Origin: Saccharothrix coeruleofusca
GTDB lineage: Bacteria > Actinomycetota > Actinomycetes > Mycobacteriales > Pseudonocardiaceae
NCBI RefSeq assembly: GCF_014648515.1
Contig: NZ_BMRG01000005.1
Span: forward strand, 326,567-390,566
Direction of reading: 5' to 3'
Length of the DNA: 64,000 nt
Made by a program: the position numbers and the translations under genes. The notes beneath the pieces were generated by a model. It ran no database searches. It had not been told where the DNA came from and was given only the letters and a program-made list of their open reading frames with translations. Positions 9,409-18,200 of the stretch are shown piece after piece (within the stretch, counting starts at the first letter, position 1; every line of letters begins with the position of its first letter).

Positions 9409-9483
9409 GGAGGCGGTGGCCATCCGCTCCGCGAGCAGCTCGTACCGCGCCGCTACCCGGCGATCCGGCTTTTCCGGACCACC

Positions 9484-10044
9484 TCAGGGTCGCGTGTAGA
9501 CCATGGACACCACGCCGCTGGTGAACGGTCTGCTCGCGACGTGCCGGAACCGGGTCATCGGGAACGCCCCGTCGAACAGCGGGATGCCCTGGCCCAACAC
9601 GATCGGGTGGACCTTGAGGTAGAGGTCGTCGATCTCCGGCAGGATGGCGGCGGCGAGCTTCCCGCCGCCGCACAGCCAGATGCCCAACCCGTCCTCGGCC
9701 TTCAGGGCGCGCACCTCCTCCAGCACGTCGCCCCGGATCACCGACACGTCGTCGGGGGTGTCGGTGATCGTCCTGGACACGACGTACTGGCGCAGGTGCG
9801 GGTACGGGCTCGGCAGTCCGTCCGGAACCTGGTAGGTGGCCCGCCCCATGAGCACCGTGTCGAAGTTCCGGTTGGGCACGTCGATGCCCAGCGCTTCGCG
9901 CCCCTGCGCGGGCAGCGTGTCGGGGAACTTCTCGATCAGGGCCGTCATGTGGTCGCCCTCGAACAGGAAGTCGCCGAAGCCGCCGTCCGGGTCCGCGATG
10001 AACCCGTCCAGCGAGGTGGCGACGAAGTAGGTCAGTTTTCGCAT
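9484..10044 (-). CDS. Dihydrofolate reductase family protein (RibD C-terminal fold)
   Basis: 186-aa NADPH-dependent reductase of the YyaP/YwjB type. It starts with the signature RKLTYFVATSLDGFIADPDG, has VLMGRATYQ in the middle and GIWLCGGGKLAAAIL plus DLYLKVHPIVLGQG toward the end, all typical of RibD_C/DHFR-like proteins. The substrate is unknown; such proteins are not the housekeeping DHFR. ATG 10044 follows GAGGGAA on the minus strand. It is divergent from the TetR gene at 10111 across a 66-bp region with an inverted repeat, so the TetR protein is its likely regulator. Confidence 0.88.
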   Translation of the reverse strand: MRKLTYFVATSLDGFIADPDGGFGDFLFEGDHMTALIEKFPDTLPAQGREALGIDVPNRNFDTVLMGRATYQVPDGLPSPYPHLRQYVVSRTITDTPDDVSVIRGDVLEEVRALKAEDGLGIWLCGGGKLAAAILPEIDDLYLKVHPIVLGQGIPLFDGAFPMTRFRHVASRPFTSGVVSMVYTRP

Positions 10045-10066
10045 GGTTCCCTCTCCCCTAGACCAC

Positions 10067-10099
10067 GACAACTGTAGTACTATGGCTGTAGTGGTTGTC
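10067..10099 (+). promoter_or_regulatory. Operator/promoter region between DHFR-like gene and TetR gene
   Basis: GACAAC (10067-10072) and GTTGTC (10094-10099) form an inverted repeat that flanks TACTAT (10078-10083), a possible -10 for the tetR gene. Two CTGTAG direct repeats lie inside. The arrangement suits autoregulation and control of the divergent reductase; operator function is inferred. Confidence 0.5.
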
Positions 10100-10110
10100 A
10101 AGGAGGCAGC

Positions 10111-10731
10111 ATGACCAGGAATCCGGCCAGGCGAATCTCGCTGGTCAACGCCGCGATCGAGGTGTTGGCCCGCGATGGCGCGCGCGGTCTGACCTTCCGC
10201 GCGGTCGACGCCGAGGCGGGCGTGCCCACCGGCACGGCGTCGAACTACTTCGCCAACCGCGACGACCTGCTTCGGCAGGTCGGCGAGCACATCCACGTGC
10301 GCTTCACGCCCGACCCGGCGAAGGTGGCGGACACCATGCGGGCGCCCGCCGATCGCGGGCTGCTCGTCACCCTGATGAAGGACCTGCTCGACAGGTTGAG
10401 GAAGGACCGCGCGGCGTACCTGGCCCTGCTGGAACTGCGGCTGGAGGCGACCCGCCGTCCCGAGTTGCAGGCCGCGCTGACCAAGACGATCAGCGACACC
10501 CTGGAAGACAACGTGCGCTTCCACGTCGACTACGGGCTGCCCGGTGACCGCACCACCGTGGTTTCGCTCTACCTGGCGATGAGCGGGCTCGTGGTGGAAC
10601 ACCTCACCCTGCCGGAGGTGCTGCCGGAGTCCTCGTTGGAAGGTCTGGTCGAGGCGCTGGTCGACCGCACCCAGGCGTCGGCCGGGGGCGCGGGCGGCGG
10701 GACGGGGAAGGAGGTGGTGCGGGAGCCGTAG
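10111..10731 (+). CDS. TetR family transcriptional regulator
   Basis: 206-aa regulator with the N-terminal helix-turn-helix (RISLVNAAIEVLARDGARGLTF, then AGVPTGTASNYFANRDDLL), followed by a ligand-binding domain. RBS AAGGAGG at 10100-10106. Divergent from the DHFR-like reductase, with the shared inverted repeat in between, so it probably represses that gene and itself. The ligand is unknown. Confidence 0.92.
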   Translation: MTRNPARRISLVNAAIEVLARDGARGLTFRAVDAEAGVPTGTASNYFANRDDLLRQVGEHIHVRFTPDPAKVADTMRAPADRGLLVTLMKDLLDRLRKDRAAYLALLELRLEATRRPELQAALTKTISDTLEDNVRFHVDYGLPGDRTTVVSLYLAMSGLVVEHLTLPEVLPESSLEGLVEALVDRTQASAGGAGGGTGKEVVREP

Positions 10732-10884
10732 GCGAGCGCCGGGAAGGCGCGGCGCGCGGAGACGGCACGCGCGGAGGTAGCCTGCGTGGAAGCAGCCGGC
10801 GGTCGCCCTGGCGATGGTCGACTCGGCGGTAGTCGGGCCAGCGGTAGTCGACTCGGCAGCGGTCGGGCCGGTGCCGAGTCGGCC

Positions 10885-10932
10885 TGGTACCGGTGGGCTC
10901 CGGTACCGGTGGGCTCTGGTACCGGTGGGCTC
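10885..10932 (+). repeat. 3 x 16-bp intergenic tandem repeat
   Basis: Three units of Y-GGTACCGGTGGGCTC, each carrying the 10-bp palindrome core GGTACCGGTG, immediately downstream of the DUF3017 stop. Looser repeats with GGTAGTCG and CTCGGC lie at 10816-10880. Nothing else was seen in the 220 bases between the tetR and DUF3017 stops, which converge here. Confidence 0.8.
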
Positions 10933-10950
10933 GGGTGGTGGCTGGACCTG

Positions 10951-11253
10951 CTAGCGGTCCAGCGGCCCGCCGATGATCGTCATGGCCACGACGATCACGG
11001 CGAACCCGAAACCGGAGTACAGCAGCGCGTCGATGCTGCGGCTGCGGATCGCGATCAACCCGGCCTGCTCGTCGGTCACCAGGACCCGCAGCAGCGCGGC
11101 GATCAGCAGCGCCAGGCCGATCAGCACGACGCCCTGCCGCCAGTGGTACTGCACGATCCGCACCAGGCCCAGCACCGTCACGCCGAGCACCAGGGCGAAC
11201 GGCAGGTGCTGGCCCGCCGCGGACCGCCAGCGCTGCTCCGGCATCGTCTCCAC
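10951..11253 (-). CDS. DUF3017 small membrane protein
   Basis: 100-aa protein with three hydrophobic segments (HLPFALVLGVTVLGLVRIV; GVVLIGLALLIAALLRV; ALLYSGFGFAVIVVAMTII). Actinobacterial DUF3017 proteins are encoded right after folD, as here: the GTG start lies 10 bases past the folD stop. An ATG nine bases downstream is an alternative start. Function unknown. Confidence 0.82.
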   Translation of the reverse strand: METMPEQRWRSAAGQHLPFALVLGVTVLGLVRIVQYHWRQGVVLIGLALLIAALLRVLVTDEQAGLIAIRSRSIDALLYSGFGFAVIVVAMTIIGGPLDR

Positions 11254-11263
11254 CGCTCTGCCC

Positions 11264-12130
11264 TCAGCCGTTCGCGAGGTCGCGCTCAGCCGCCTCGACC
11301 GTGTTGGTCAGCAGCATGGCGATGGTCATCGGGCCCGCGCCACCGGGAATCGGGGCGAGGTACCCCGCGACTTCGGCCACGTCCGGGTGAACGTCGCCCA
11401 CGAGGCCCTGGTCGGTGCGGGTGATGCCGACGTCGACCACGGCCGCGCCGGGCTTGACCATGTCGGCGGTGATCAGGCCGGGGCTGCCCGCGCCCGCCAC
11501 GACGATGTCCGCGCGGCGGACCTCGGCGGCCAGGTCCTTGGTGCCGGTGTGGCACAGGGTCACGGTGGCGTTCTCGCTGCGGCGGGTCAGCAGCAGACCG
11601 ATGGGCCTGCCGACGGTCACGCCGCGGCCGACGACGGTGACGTTCGCGCCCGCGAGCGGCACGTCGTAGCGGCGCAGCAGTTCCACCACGCCGCGCGGCG
11701 TGGCGGGCAGCGGGGCCTCGTCGCCGAGGACGAGCTTGCCCAGGTTGACCGGGTGCAGGCCGTCGCCGTCCTTGCGCGGGTCGATCCGCTCCAGGATCGG
11801 GTTCGGGTCGAGGTGCTTCGGCAGCGGCAGCTGCACGATGTAGGCGGTGCAGGTCGGGTCGGCGTTGAGCTCGTCGATGACGGCTTCGAGCTGCTCCTGC
11901 GTGGTGTCGGCGGGCAGGTCGCGGCGGATGGAGGTGATGCCGACCTTCTCGCACGCCTTGTGCTTGCCGCGCACGTAGGAGTGCGAGCCGGGGTCGTCGC
12001 CGACCAGCACGGTGGCCAGGCCGGGCGTCACGCCCCGCTCGGCCAGCGCGGCGACCCGCGCGCGCAGGTCGTCGAAGATCGCGTCCCTGGTGGCCCTGCC
12101 GTTGAGGATCGTCGCCGTCACGCGCCCCAT
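11264..12130 (-). CDS. folD: Methylenetetrahydrofolate dehydrogenase / cyclohydrolase
   Basis: Makes 10-formyl-THF (the PurN/PurH cofactor) from 5,10-methylene-THF. The 288-aa product shows the family motifs: a [14 protein letters not shown] segment with catalytic Lys, VQLPLPKHL, the NAD(P)-binding region [16 protein letters not shown], and the C-terminal [15 protein letters not shown]. Length is typical. It follows the DMT transporter gene by 7 bases in a leftward operon MFS-DMT-folD-DUF3017. Confidence 0.97.
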   Translation of the reverse strand: MGRVTATILNGRATRDAIFDDLRARVAALAERGVTPGLATVLVGDDPGSHSYVRGKHKACEKVGITSIRRDLPADTTQEQLEAVIDELNADPTCTAYIVQLPLPKHLDPNPILERIDPRKDGDGLHPVNLGKLVLGDEAPLPATPRGVVELLRRYDVPLAGANVTVVGRGVTVGRPIGLLLTRRSENATVTLCHTGTKDLAAEVRRADIVVAGAGSPGLITADMVKPGAAVVDVGITRTDQGLVGDVHPDVAEVAGYLAPIPGGAGPMTIAMLLTNTVEAAERDLANG

Positions 12131-12137
12131 CTTCGCA

Positions 12138-13097
12138 TCACCGCCTGCCGGGCAGCGCGGCGACCACCACCGCCGCCAGGGTCAGCGCGGTGCCCAGCAC
12201 GGTCACCGGCGCGAGCTGCTGACCTGCGGCGGGGACGACCAGGTCGACCGCGAGCGCGCCGACCAGCTGTCCCGCGACCTGGCACAGGCCGACCAGCAGC
12301 ACCCCGATCCAGCGGACCGCGAGGACCGCCGTGCTGATGGTGACCACGCCCAGCGCGCCGCCCAGGTACAGCCACGGCTGGTCCGGCGCGGTCGCGGGCA
12401 GGCCGCGGGCGAGCAGGTCGACCGCGCACACCGCGAGCAGCACCGCGGTGCCGGTGGCGAAGTTGACCGCGGTGGTGACCGGTGTGCTGCCCGACGCCTC
12501 GCGCACCAGGCCGTTGACCGCCTGCTGCCAGCCGAGGCCGATGCCCGCCAGCGCGGGCAGCAGGGCGGGCCACAGCGCCGACGGCGAGCCGAGGTCGTCC
12601 GACACCGCCACGCCCACCGACAGCACGGCGAGCAGGGCCCCGGCCACCCTCGGCGCGGTCAGCGCCCGCGGTCCGGCCGGGCCGATGCCCGCCCGGTCGA
12701 CCAGCAGGCTGCTGGTCGCCTGCGCGGCCACCACCGCGACGGTGAACACCGCGACGCCCAGCGCGGCGACCGTCAAGCCTTGCGTGGCCACGAAGAACGC
12801 CCCGCACGCCCCGCCGACGCACTCCCACCAGCGGATGCGGTGTTCCCGCAGCGCCGTGCGCAGCGCCCGGAAGCCCGCGCGCCCCCGCCGGGTCGTCGGC
12901 ACGGCCAGGAGCAGCAGCACCAGGCCGCCGCCGAAGGACACCAGCGCGGCGAGGAAGCCGTCCCCGAGCACGTGCCCGAGTTCGCCGTTGATCCGCCCCT
13001 GCGCGGCCAGGAACACGCCGCCCGCGAACGCCACACCCGCGCCCAGCGCCTGGCGGGCCACGGCGGGACGGGCCGGATGAGCTTCAGTTGATCGCAC
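12138..13097 (-). CDS. DMT family transporter (YdcZ/DUF606 type)
   Basis: 319-aa protein with about ten hydrophobic segments arranged as two halves, each with an [22 protein letters not shown] / [14 protein letters not shown] type motif found in the DUF606 branch of the drug/metabolite transporter superfamily. GTG start at 13097 overlaps the MFS gene end by 14 bases. Substrate unknown; placed directly upstream of folD. Confidence 0.82.
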   Translation of the reverse strand: MRSTEAHPARPAVARQALGAGVAFAGGVFLAAQGRINGELGHVLGDGFLAALVSFGGGLVLLLLAVPTTRRGRAGFRALRTALREHRIRWWECVGGACGAFFVATQGLTVAALGVAVFTVAVVAAQATSSLLVDRAGIGPAGPRALTAPRVAGALLAVLSVGVAVSDDLGSPSALWPALLPALAGIGLGWQQAVNGLVREASGSTPVTTAVNFATGTAVLLAVCAVDLLARGLPATAPDQPWLYLGGALGVVTISTAVLAVRWIGVLLVGLCQVAGQLVGALAVDLVVPAAGQQLAPVTVLGTALTLAAVVVAALPGRR

Positions 13098-14304
13098 CGT
13101 CCACCTGTTCCGCTCGCGGTTCGCGCACCAGCGCGGCCACCAGTGTGCCCAGCAGCGCGGCGGCGGTCGCCGCGCCCGCCGCCGCGGCCGGGCCGACGTG
13201 GTCGAGCAGCCACCCGGTCATCGGCAGCGCCGAGGTCGCGCCCGCCGTGGTGAAGGTGCTCATCCAGCCGAACGCCTCGGCGGTGCGGCCGTCCGGGGCC
13301 AGCGCGGCGATCCGCGTGTTGCCCGCGGCGATGGCGGGTGCGATCGCCACCCCGCCCACCACCAGCACCCCGCCGATCAGCCACACCGACGAGGGCTGGG
13401 TGAGCGGCGGCAGCACGGGCACCACGGCCGCCACCCCGAGGGTCAGCAGCAGCATCCGCCGGGCGAACCGGGCCTGCCCGGCCAGCCCGCCCACCACCAG
13501 GCCGCCCACCGTCGAGCCGATGCCCCACAGCGCCGCCAGCACCCCCGCCATGGCCGGGGTGCCCTGGTCGCGGGCCCAGGCGACGATCACCATGTCGATC
13601 GACGCGAGCGCCGCGACCAGGCACAGCGCCGCGCTCAGCGCGAGCACCAGCGACCGGTCGGCCAGCAGGGTGCGCCCGCCGTGGCGGCGCGGGCCGGTGG
13701 CGGGCTCGTCGAGGCAGGCCCGGCGCACCGCGTGCCGGAACCCGAGCGCGCCCAGCACCGCGAGCGCCCCGCTCAGCCACGTCGCGGTCGGCGCGCCGGC
13801 CACCGCCACCGCGGTCGCCGCCAGCGCCGGGCCGACGATGTAGAGGACTTCCTGCATGGACGCCTCGACGGTGAACACCGCCTGGTGCGCGGGACCGGTC
13901 GCCAGGCGGGGGAAGGCCGCCCTGCCCAGCTGCGTCACCGGGGGCGTGCTCAGTCCGGTCAGGAACGCCACCGCCGCCGCGAGCGGCCACGCCGCGCCGG
14001 GCAGCAGCACCGGCAGCAGCCCCAGCGCCGTGATGCCCGTGCCGTAGCCCGCGGCGGTCGCCAGCAGCAGCCTGCCCGCCGGGCTGCGGTCCGCCGCCCG
14101 GCCGCGCAGCGGGCCCGACACGCCCATGCCCAGGGTCAGCGCGCCGCCCACGACACCCGCCGGTCCGTACGACCCGGTCCACCCCGCGATCAGGAACGAC
14201 ACCGCCAGCGGTGTGCCCGGCAGGTGGACGCGTCCCAGCAGCGACCAGAGCAGCAGCCGGGGCAGGTGCGGGACGGCGGCGAGTTCGCGGTAGGGGCGGA
14301 GCAC
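13084..14304 (-). CDS. MFS transporter
   Basis: 406-aa polytopic protein with about 12 transmembrane segments and the loop GPLRGRAADRSPAGR, a variant of the MFS motif A between helices 2 and 3. First gene of the leftward MFS-DMT-folD-DUF3017 run and divergent from the EbfC-like gene at 14413. Substrate unknown; the sequence suggests a drug-efflux type member. Confidence 0.85.
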   Translation of the reverse strand: MLRPYRELAAVPHLPRLLLWSLLGRVHLPGTPLAVSFLIAGWTGSYGPAGVVGGALTLGMGVSGPLRGRAADRSPAGRLLLATAAGYGTGITALGLLPVLLPGAAWPLAAAVAFLTGLSTPPVTQLGRAAFPRLATGPAHQAVFTVEASMQEVLYIVGPALAATAVAVAGAPTATWLSGALAVLGALGFRHAVRRACLDEPATGPRRHGGRTLLADRSLVLALSAALCLVAALASIDMVIVAWARDQGTPAMAGVLAALWGIGSTVGGLVVGGLAGQARFARRMLLLTLGVAAVVPVLPPLTQPSSVWLIGGVLVVGGVAIAPAIAAGNTRIAALAPDGRTAEAFGWMSTFTTAGATSALPMTGWLLDHVGPAAAAGAATAAALLGTLVAALVREPRAEQVDGAIN

Positions 14305-14412
14305 GTGACCACTCTGCCCCGTGACCTCGCCGCGGCTTGCCGAATATCCATGGGAACCGGGAGGCCCGGGTTAGCGTCAGCACCTCCGAGACGCACGAGC
14401 GAGGGGTGCACT

Positions 14413-14925
14413 GTGACCGATCCGAGCGGACGCCGGGCGGAGCTGGAGGCGCGCAACGCGGCCATGCGCGAGCAGGTCGACTCGCTGCTGTCCGAGTTGC
14501 GGAAGAAGACGGCCGAGCTGCACGAGACCGCCGCGCGTGCGCAGGCGATCACGGCCAGCGTGACGTCGCCGGACGGTTCGGTGCGCGCGTCGGTGGACTC
14601 CACCGGGGCGCTGACCGCGCTGGAGTTCTCGCCCAACGCCTTCCAGCGCGGCGCCACGCCGGAGAAGCTGGCCCGCGTCACGCTGGAGACGATCCAGCAG
14701 GCCGTGGCCAAGTCGCGCACCGAGCTGAACGACGTGCTGCGCCCCGCCCAGCAGGGCGCGAGCGTCGACCTGTCGGAGCTGCTGCCCGGCGTGCCGTCGC
14801 TGTCCGACCTCATCCCCAAGCCGCCCGTCGTCCCGCAGCCGCCGTCGGCGCCCCCGCGCCGCGCGCCCGCGCGGGACGACGACGAGGAGGGCGGCGGCAG
14901 CATCATGGAGAGGAGCAGCTGGTGA
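14413..14925 (+). CDS. YbaB/EbfC-like DNA-binding protein of the toxin locus
   Basis: 170 aa. The N-terminal ~100 residues are a coiled-coil plus beta-strand region (ARNAAMREQVDSLLSELRKK; VTSPDGSVRASVDSTGALTA) typical of YbaB/EbfC nucleoid proteins, which in actinobacteria often accompany ESX/WXG100 genes (EspL-like). The tail is Pro-rich then acidic. GTG start preceded by GAGGGG. The stop overlaps the start of the WXG100 gene (GTGA, 14922-14925). A regulatory or chaperone role in the toxin locus is inference. Confidence 0.78.
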   Translation: MTDPSGRRAELEARNAAMREQVDSLLSELRKKTAELHETAARAQAITASVTSPDGSVRASVDSTGALTALEFSPNAFQRGATPEKLARVTLETIQQAVAKSRTELNDVLRPAQQGASVDLSELLPGVPSLSDLIPKPPVVPQPPSAPPRRAPARDDDEEGGGSIMERSSW

Positions 14926-15233
14926 GCGGCTTCGAGGTGGACGTCCCCGGCCTGCGCCGGGGTGCCGCCCAGTTCGGCGCGTCGAGCGATTCCCTGGACG
15001 CGGTGTTCCAGGCGCTGAACTCGGCGCTGCAGGCGGAGGGCCAGTGCTGGGGCGGTGACGAGTCCGGCCAGGCCTTCGCCAAGGAGTACGTGCCCAACTC
15101 CACGGCGACCCTGGACGCCTTCCGGAACCTGACCAAGGCGCTGGACGACATCAGGGCGGGCGTCGAGCAGTCCGCCGACGAGTACGAGGGCACCGATCAG
15201 GGCAACGCTTCCGGGATCTCCCGGGTCTACTGA
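14922..15233 (+). CDS. WXG100-like secreted partner protein
   Basis: 103 aa, the usual WXG100 length. Two helices are separated by a CWGGDESGQAF turn in place of the classical WxG. This size and placement before a very large toxin match type VII (ESX) secretion substrates that pair with LXG/CpnT-like toxins. The C-terminus ends in ADEYEGTDQGN, which resembles the YxxxD/E export signal with YEGTD. No ESX core genes lie in the window, so export must use a distant system. Confidence 0.78.
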   Translation: MSGFEVDVPGLRRGAAQFGASSDSLDAVFQALNSALQAEGQCWGGDESGQAFAKEYVPNSTATLDAFRNLTKALDDIRAGVEQSADEYEGTDQGNASGISRVY

Positions 15234-15244
15234 GGGGCGCGGGC

Positions 15245-18200
15245 GTGGGAATCGAGATCCCGAGCGAGGTCACCTGGCTGTTCCCGATCGTGGTCGGGCA
15301 GAGCTGGCCGGAGGGCGACGAGACGGCCTTGCGCCGGATGGCCGACGCCTACCGCACGGCCGCGCAGGGCGTGAAGGCGGTCATCGACGAGGGCGGCGGC
15401 GCCGCGTCGACGGTGACCGCCAGCCAGACCGGCGAGGCGGCCAGGCACTTCCAGGAGTACTGGGACAAGTTCGCCGCGGGGGACGACTCCTACCTGCCCA
15501 AGCTGCAGAAGATCTGCGAGCAGCTGGCCGAGAGCTGCGACAACACCGCCCTGGAGGTGGAGTACACCAAGCTGTCGATCATCGCGTCGCTGATCATGCT
15601 GGCGATCGAGATCGCCGCGCTGGTCGCCGCGGCGTTCGGCACCTTCGGCGCGTCCACGGCGGGCATCCCGATCGCCCAGCAGGCGACCCGGTTGATCGTG
15701 CAGTTCACCTTCCGCCAGCTGGTCATCGCGATCCTGCGCGAGGTCGCCATCTCGGTCGGCATCGACGTGGCGATCCAGGCGGTGCAGGTCGCCCGCGGCG
15801 ACCGGAAGGACTGGGACTGGGGCAAGACCGGCGAGGCGGCCGTGTCCGGCGCGGTGTCCGGGGTGGTCGGCGGCCTGTCCGGCGGGCTGAAGTTCGAGGG
15901 CGGCGGCCTGGCGGGACAGGTGGCGGCGGGTGCCACCAGGGGCGCGGTCGAGGGCGCGGTCAGCACCGTGGGCACGGCCGCGGTGATGGGCCAGGACATC
16001 AGCGCGAAGGACGTGCTGTTCGGGGCCACCTCCGGGGCCGTGTCGGGTGGTGTCGGCGGGGCGAAGGACGGCCTGACCGTCGAAGCGCCGCGGGTGACCG
16101 CGGGCGGCCCGGACGGCGGCCCGCCCGACCTGGGCGGGCCGGTGAGCAGGCCGCCGGACGTCGGGCCCGCAGGCGGCGGCACGCCGGGAGGCACACCAGG
16201 GGGCACACCGGGTGGTGCGCCCGCTGGGCCGAGCGTGAGCCGCGACGGGTTCGAGCGGGTGGGCGGCTCGTCCGGCACCACCGCGACCTCCGCCGTGGCC
16301 GCGCCGCCCGCGCCGGGCACGGTGGCCGCTCCGCCGCCGTCGGTGGGCGGCGGTGACCACGGGCCCGCCGGGACTCCGACGGGTGGTTCGCTACCCACGA
16401 CGACCACGGGCGGTGGCGGCTCCTCGATCACCGGCCGCCTGGGTGCGGCGCCCAACGGCACCACTCCCAGCGGGGCCACGCCGAGCGGCAACGCGCCGAG
16501 CAGCACCCCGTCGAGCAACACTTCATCGGGTGGCCGCGCCCCCGGTGGGTTCCCCGGTGGCGGCCCGACGCCGGGCGGTGCTCCGGCCGGGGCCACGCCG
16601 GGTGGCGCGCCCGCTCTCACGCCCGGTGGGCGTGCTCCGGCGATGACGCCCACCGGATTGGCGGGCGGCCCGACGCACGCGGGTGGACTGCCCGGTCCCA
16701 CCCCCGGTGGTCCCACCCCTGGTGGTGCCGTGCCGGGTGGTCCGGGAGCGGGCAGCCCCGCGCACGCGGGCTCGGCTCCGACCGGTTCGGCTCCGACCGG
16801 TTCGGCTCCGACCGGTTCGGCTCCGACCGGTTCGACTCCGACCGGTTCGACTCCGACCGGTTCGACTCCGGGCGGCTCGCCCGCAGGCGGCCCCGCTCAG
16901 GGGACGACCGCACCCGGCGGTCCGGCGGGAGGTGCGCCGCGGCCGGGTGGTCCGATCCCCGGCAGCCCGTTCCCCGGCGGCCCCCTGCCCGGTGGACCGG
17001 TGCCCGGTGGACCGACTGCGGGTGGACCGACTCCGGGCGGGATGCCTTCGGGTGCACCACTGCCCGGTGGAATGCCTCCCGGTGGAATGCCTCCCGGTGG
17101 TTCGCTGCCCGGTGGTTCGATCCCCGGTGGTTCGAGCCCCAGCGGTTCGGTCCCCGGTGGGCCGATCCCCGGTGGCTCGCCCGCCAGCGGGCCGGTGCCC
17201 GGCGTCCTGCCCACCGCTGGTGGGCCCGCACCCGCTGCGGGCGTCGTGCCCCCGGCCGCGCACAGCGCCCCGACCGCCGTGCCGCCCTCGGGTGGTCACG
17301 CGCCTTCCGGTGGCATGGGCGGACCCGTCCCCGGTGGCGGTGGGCTCATGCCCCCGCCCGGCGGGATGCCCGCGCCGAGCGGGGGTGGCCGTGGCCCGTC
17401 GCTGCCCACCAGCGGCGGTTTCTTCACCGACGACCACGCAGGCGGGCACAACCGTCCGGTTCAGGGCACCGACGCGGTCGCCGCCAGTTCGACCACCGGG
17501 ACGCCGGTCCAGCCGGTTCGCGACGTCGGTCCCGCGCCGCAGCACAGCGCGCCGGTCATGCCCGAGCAGCGCGGTCCCGTCGCGCCCCCGGCGGGCGGGT
17601 TCGGTCCCCAGCCGGGGTTCGGTCCCCAGTCGGGGTTCGGTCCCCAGTCGGGGTTCGGTCCCCAGTCGGGGTTCGGTCCCCAGTCGGGGTTCGGTCCGCA
17701 GCCCGGCGGTTTCGGTCCGCAGCCGGGTGCTCCCGCGCCGCTGCGTCCGGACGGGCCGGTCGCCCGTGGTGCCGACACGGCCCCGCCGCGCCCGGACGCT
17801 CCCGTCGCTCGCGGCACCGACACGCGCCCCGACACGCGCCCCGACAGCCCGGTCCGGCGTCCCGAGGCACCTCCGGCCGCCACCGGTCCCGCCCCTGCGG
17901 CACGTGGCTCGGACGGCCCGACGCCGCCCCCGGCTCCGACGCCGAACGGCTCCACACCGGACGGTCCCGCGCCGAACCCCCCTGCCGACACCACCGGCGC
18001 ACCGGGGGACGAGCACACGCCCGCAGCCAGCCACGAGTGGCCGCAGGACACCACGCCGACCACTCCGGACACCACCACTGCGGACACCAGCACGCCGGAC
18101 ACCACCCCGGCGACCGACTCGGCGACCGACTCGGCGGCGGACCCGTTCCCGCACCGCAACGGCTGGGGCCAGCCGGACGGCGTGGTCCCCGGCTTCTCCC

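Noticed and set aside
10973-12337. Plus-strand ORF opposite DUF3017 and folD
   Set aside because: The minus strand has a complete FolD; the plus frame is a shadow.
16769-17704. Possible CRISPR-like or minisatellite arrays
   Set aside because: The units are 15 and 18 bp without spacers, all in frame and inside a protein-coding linker.
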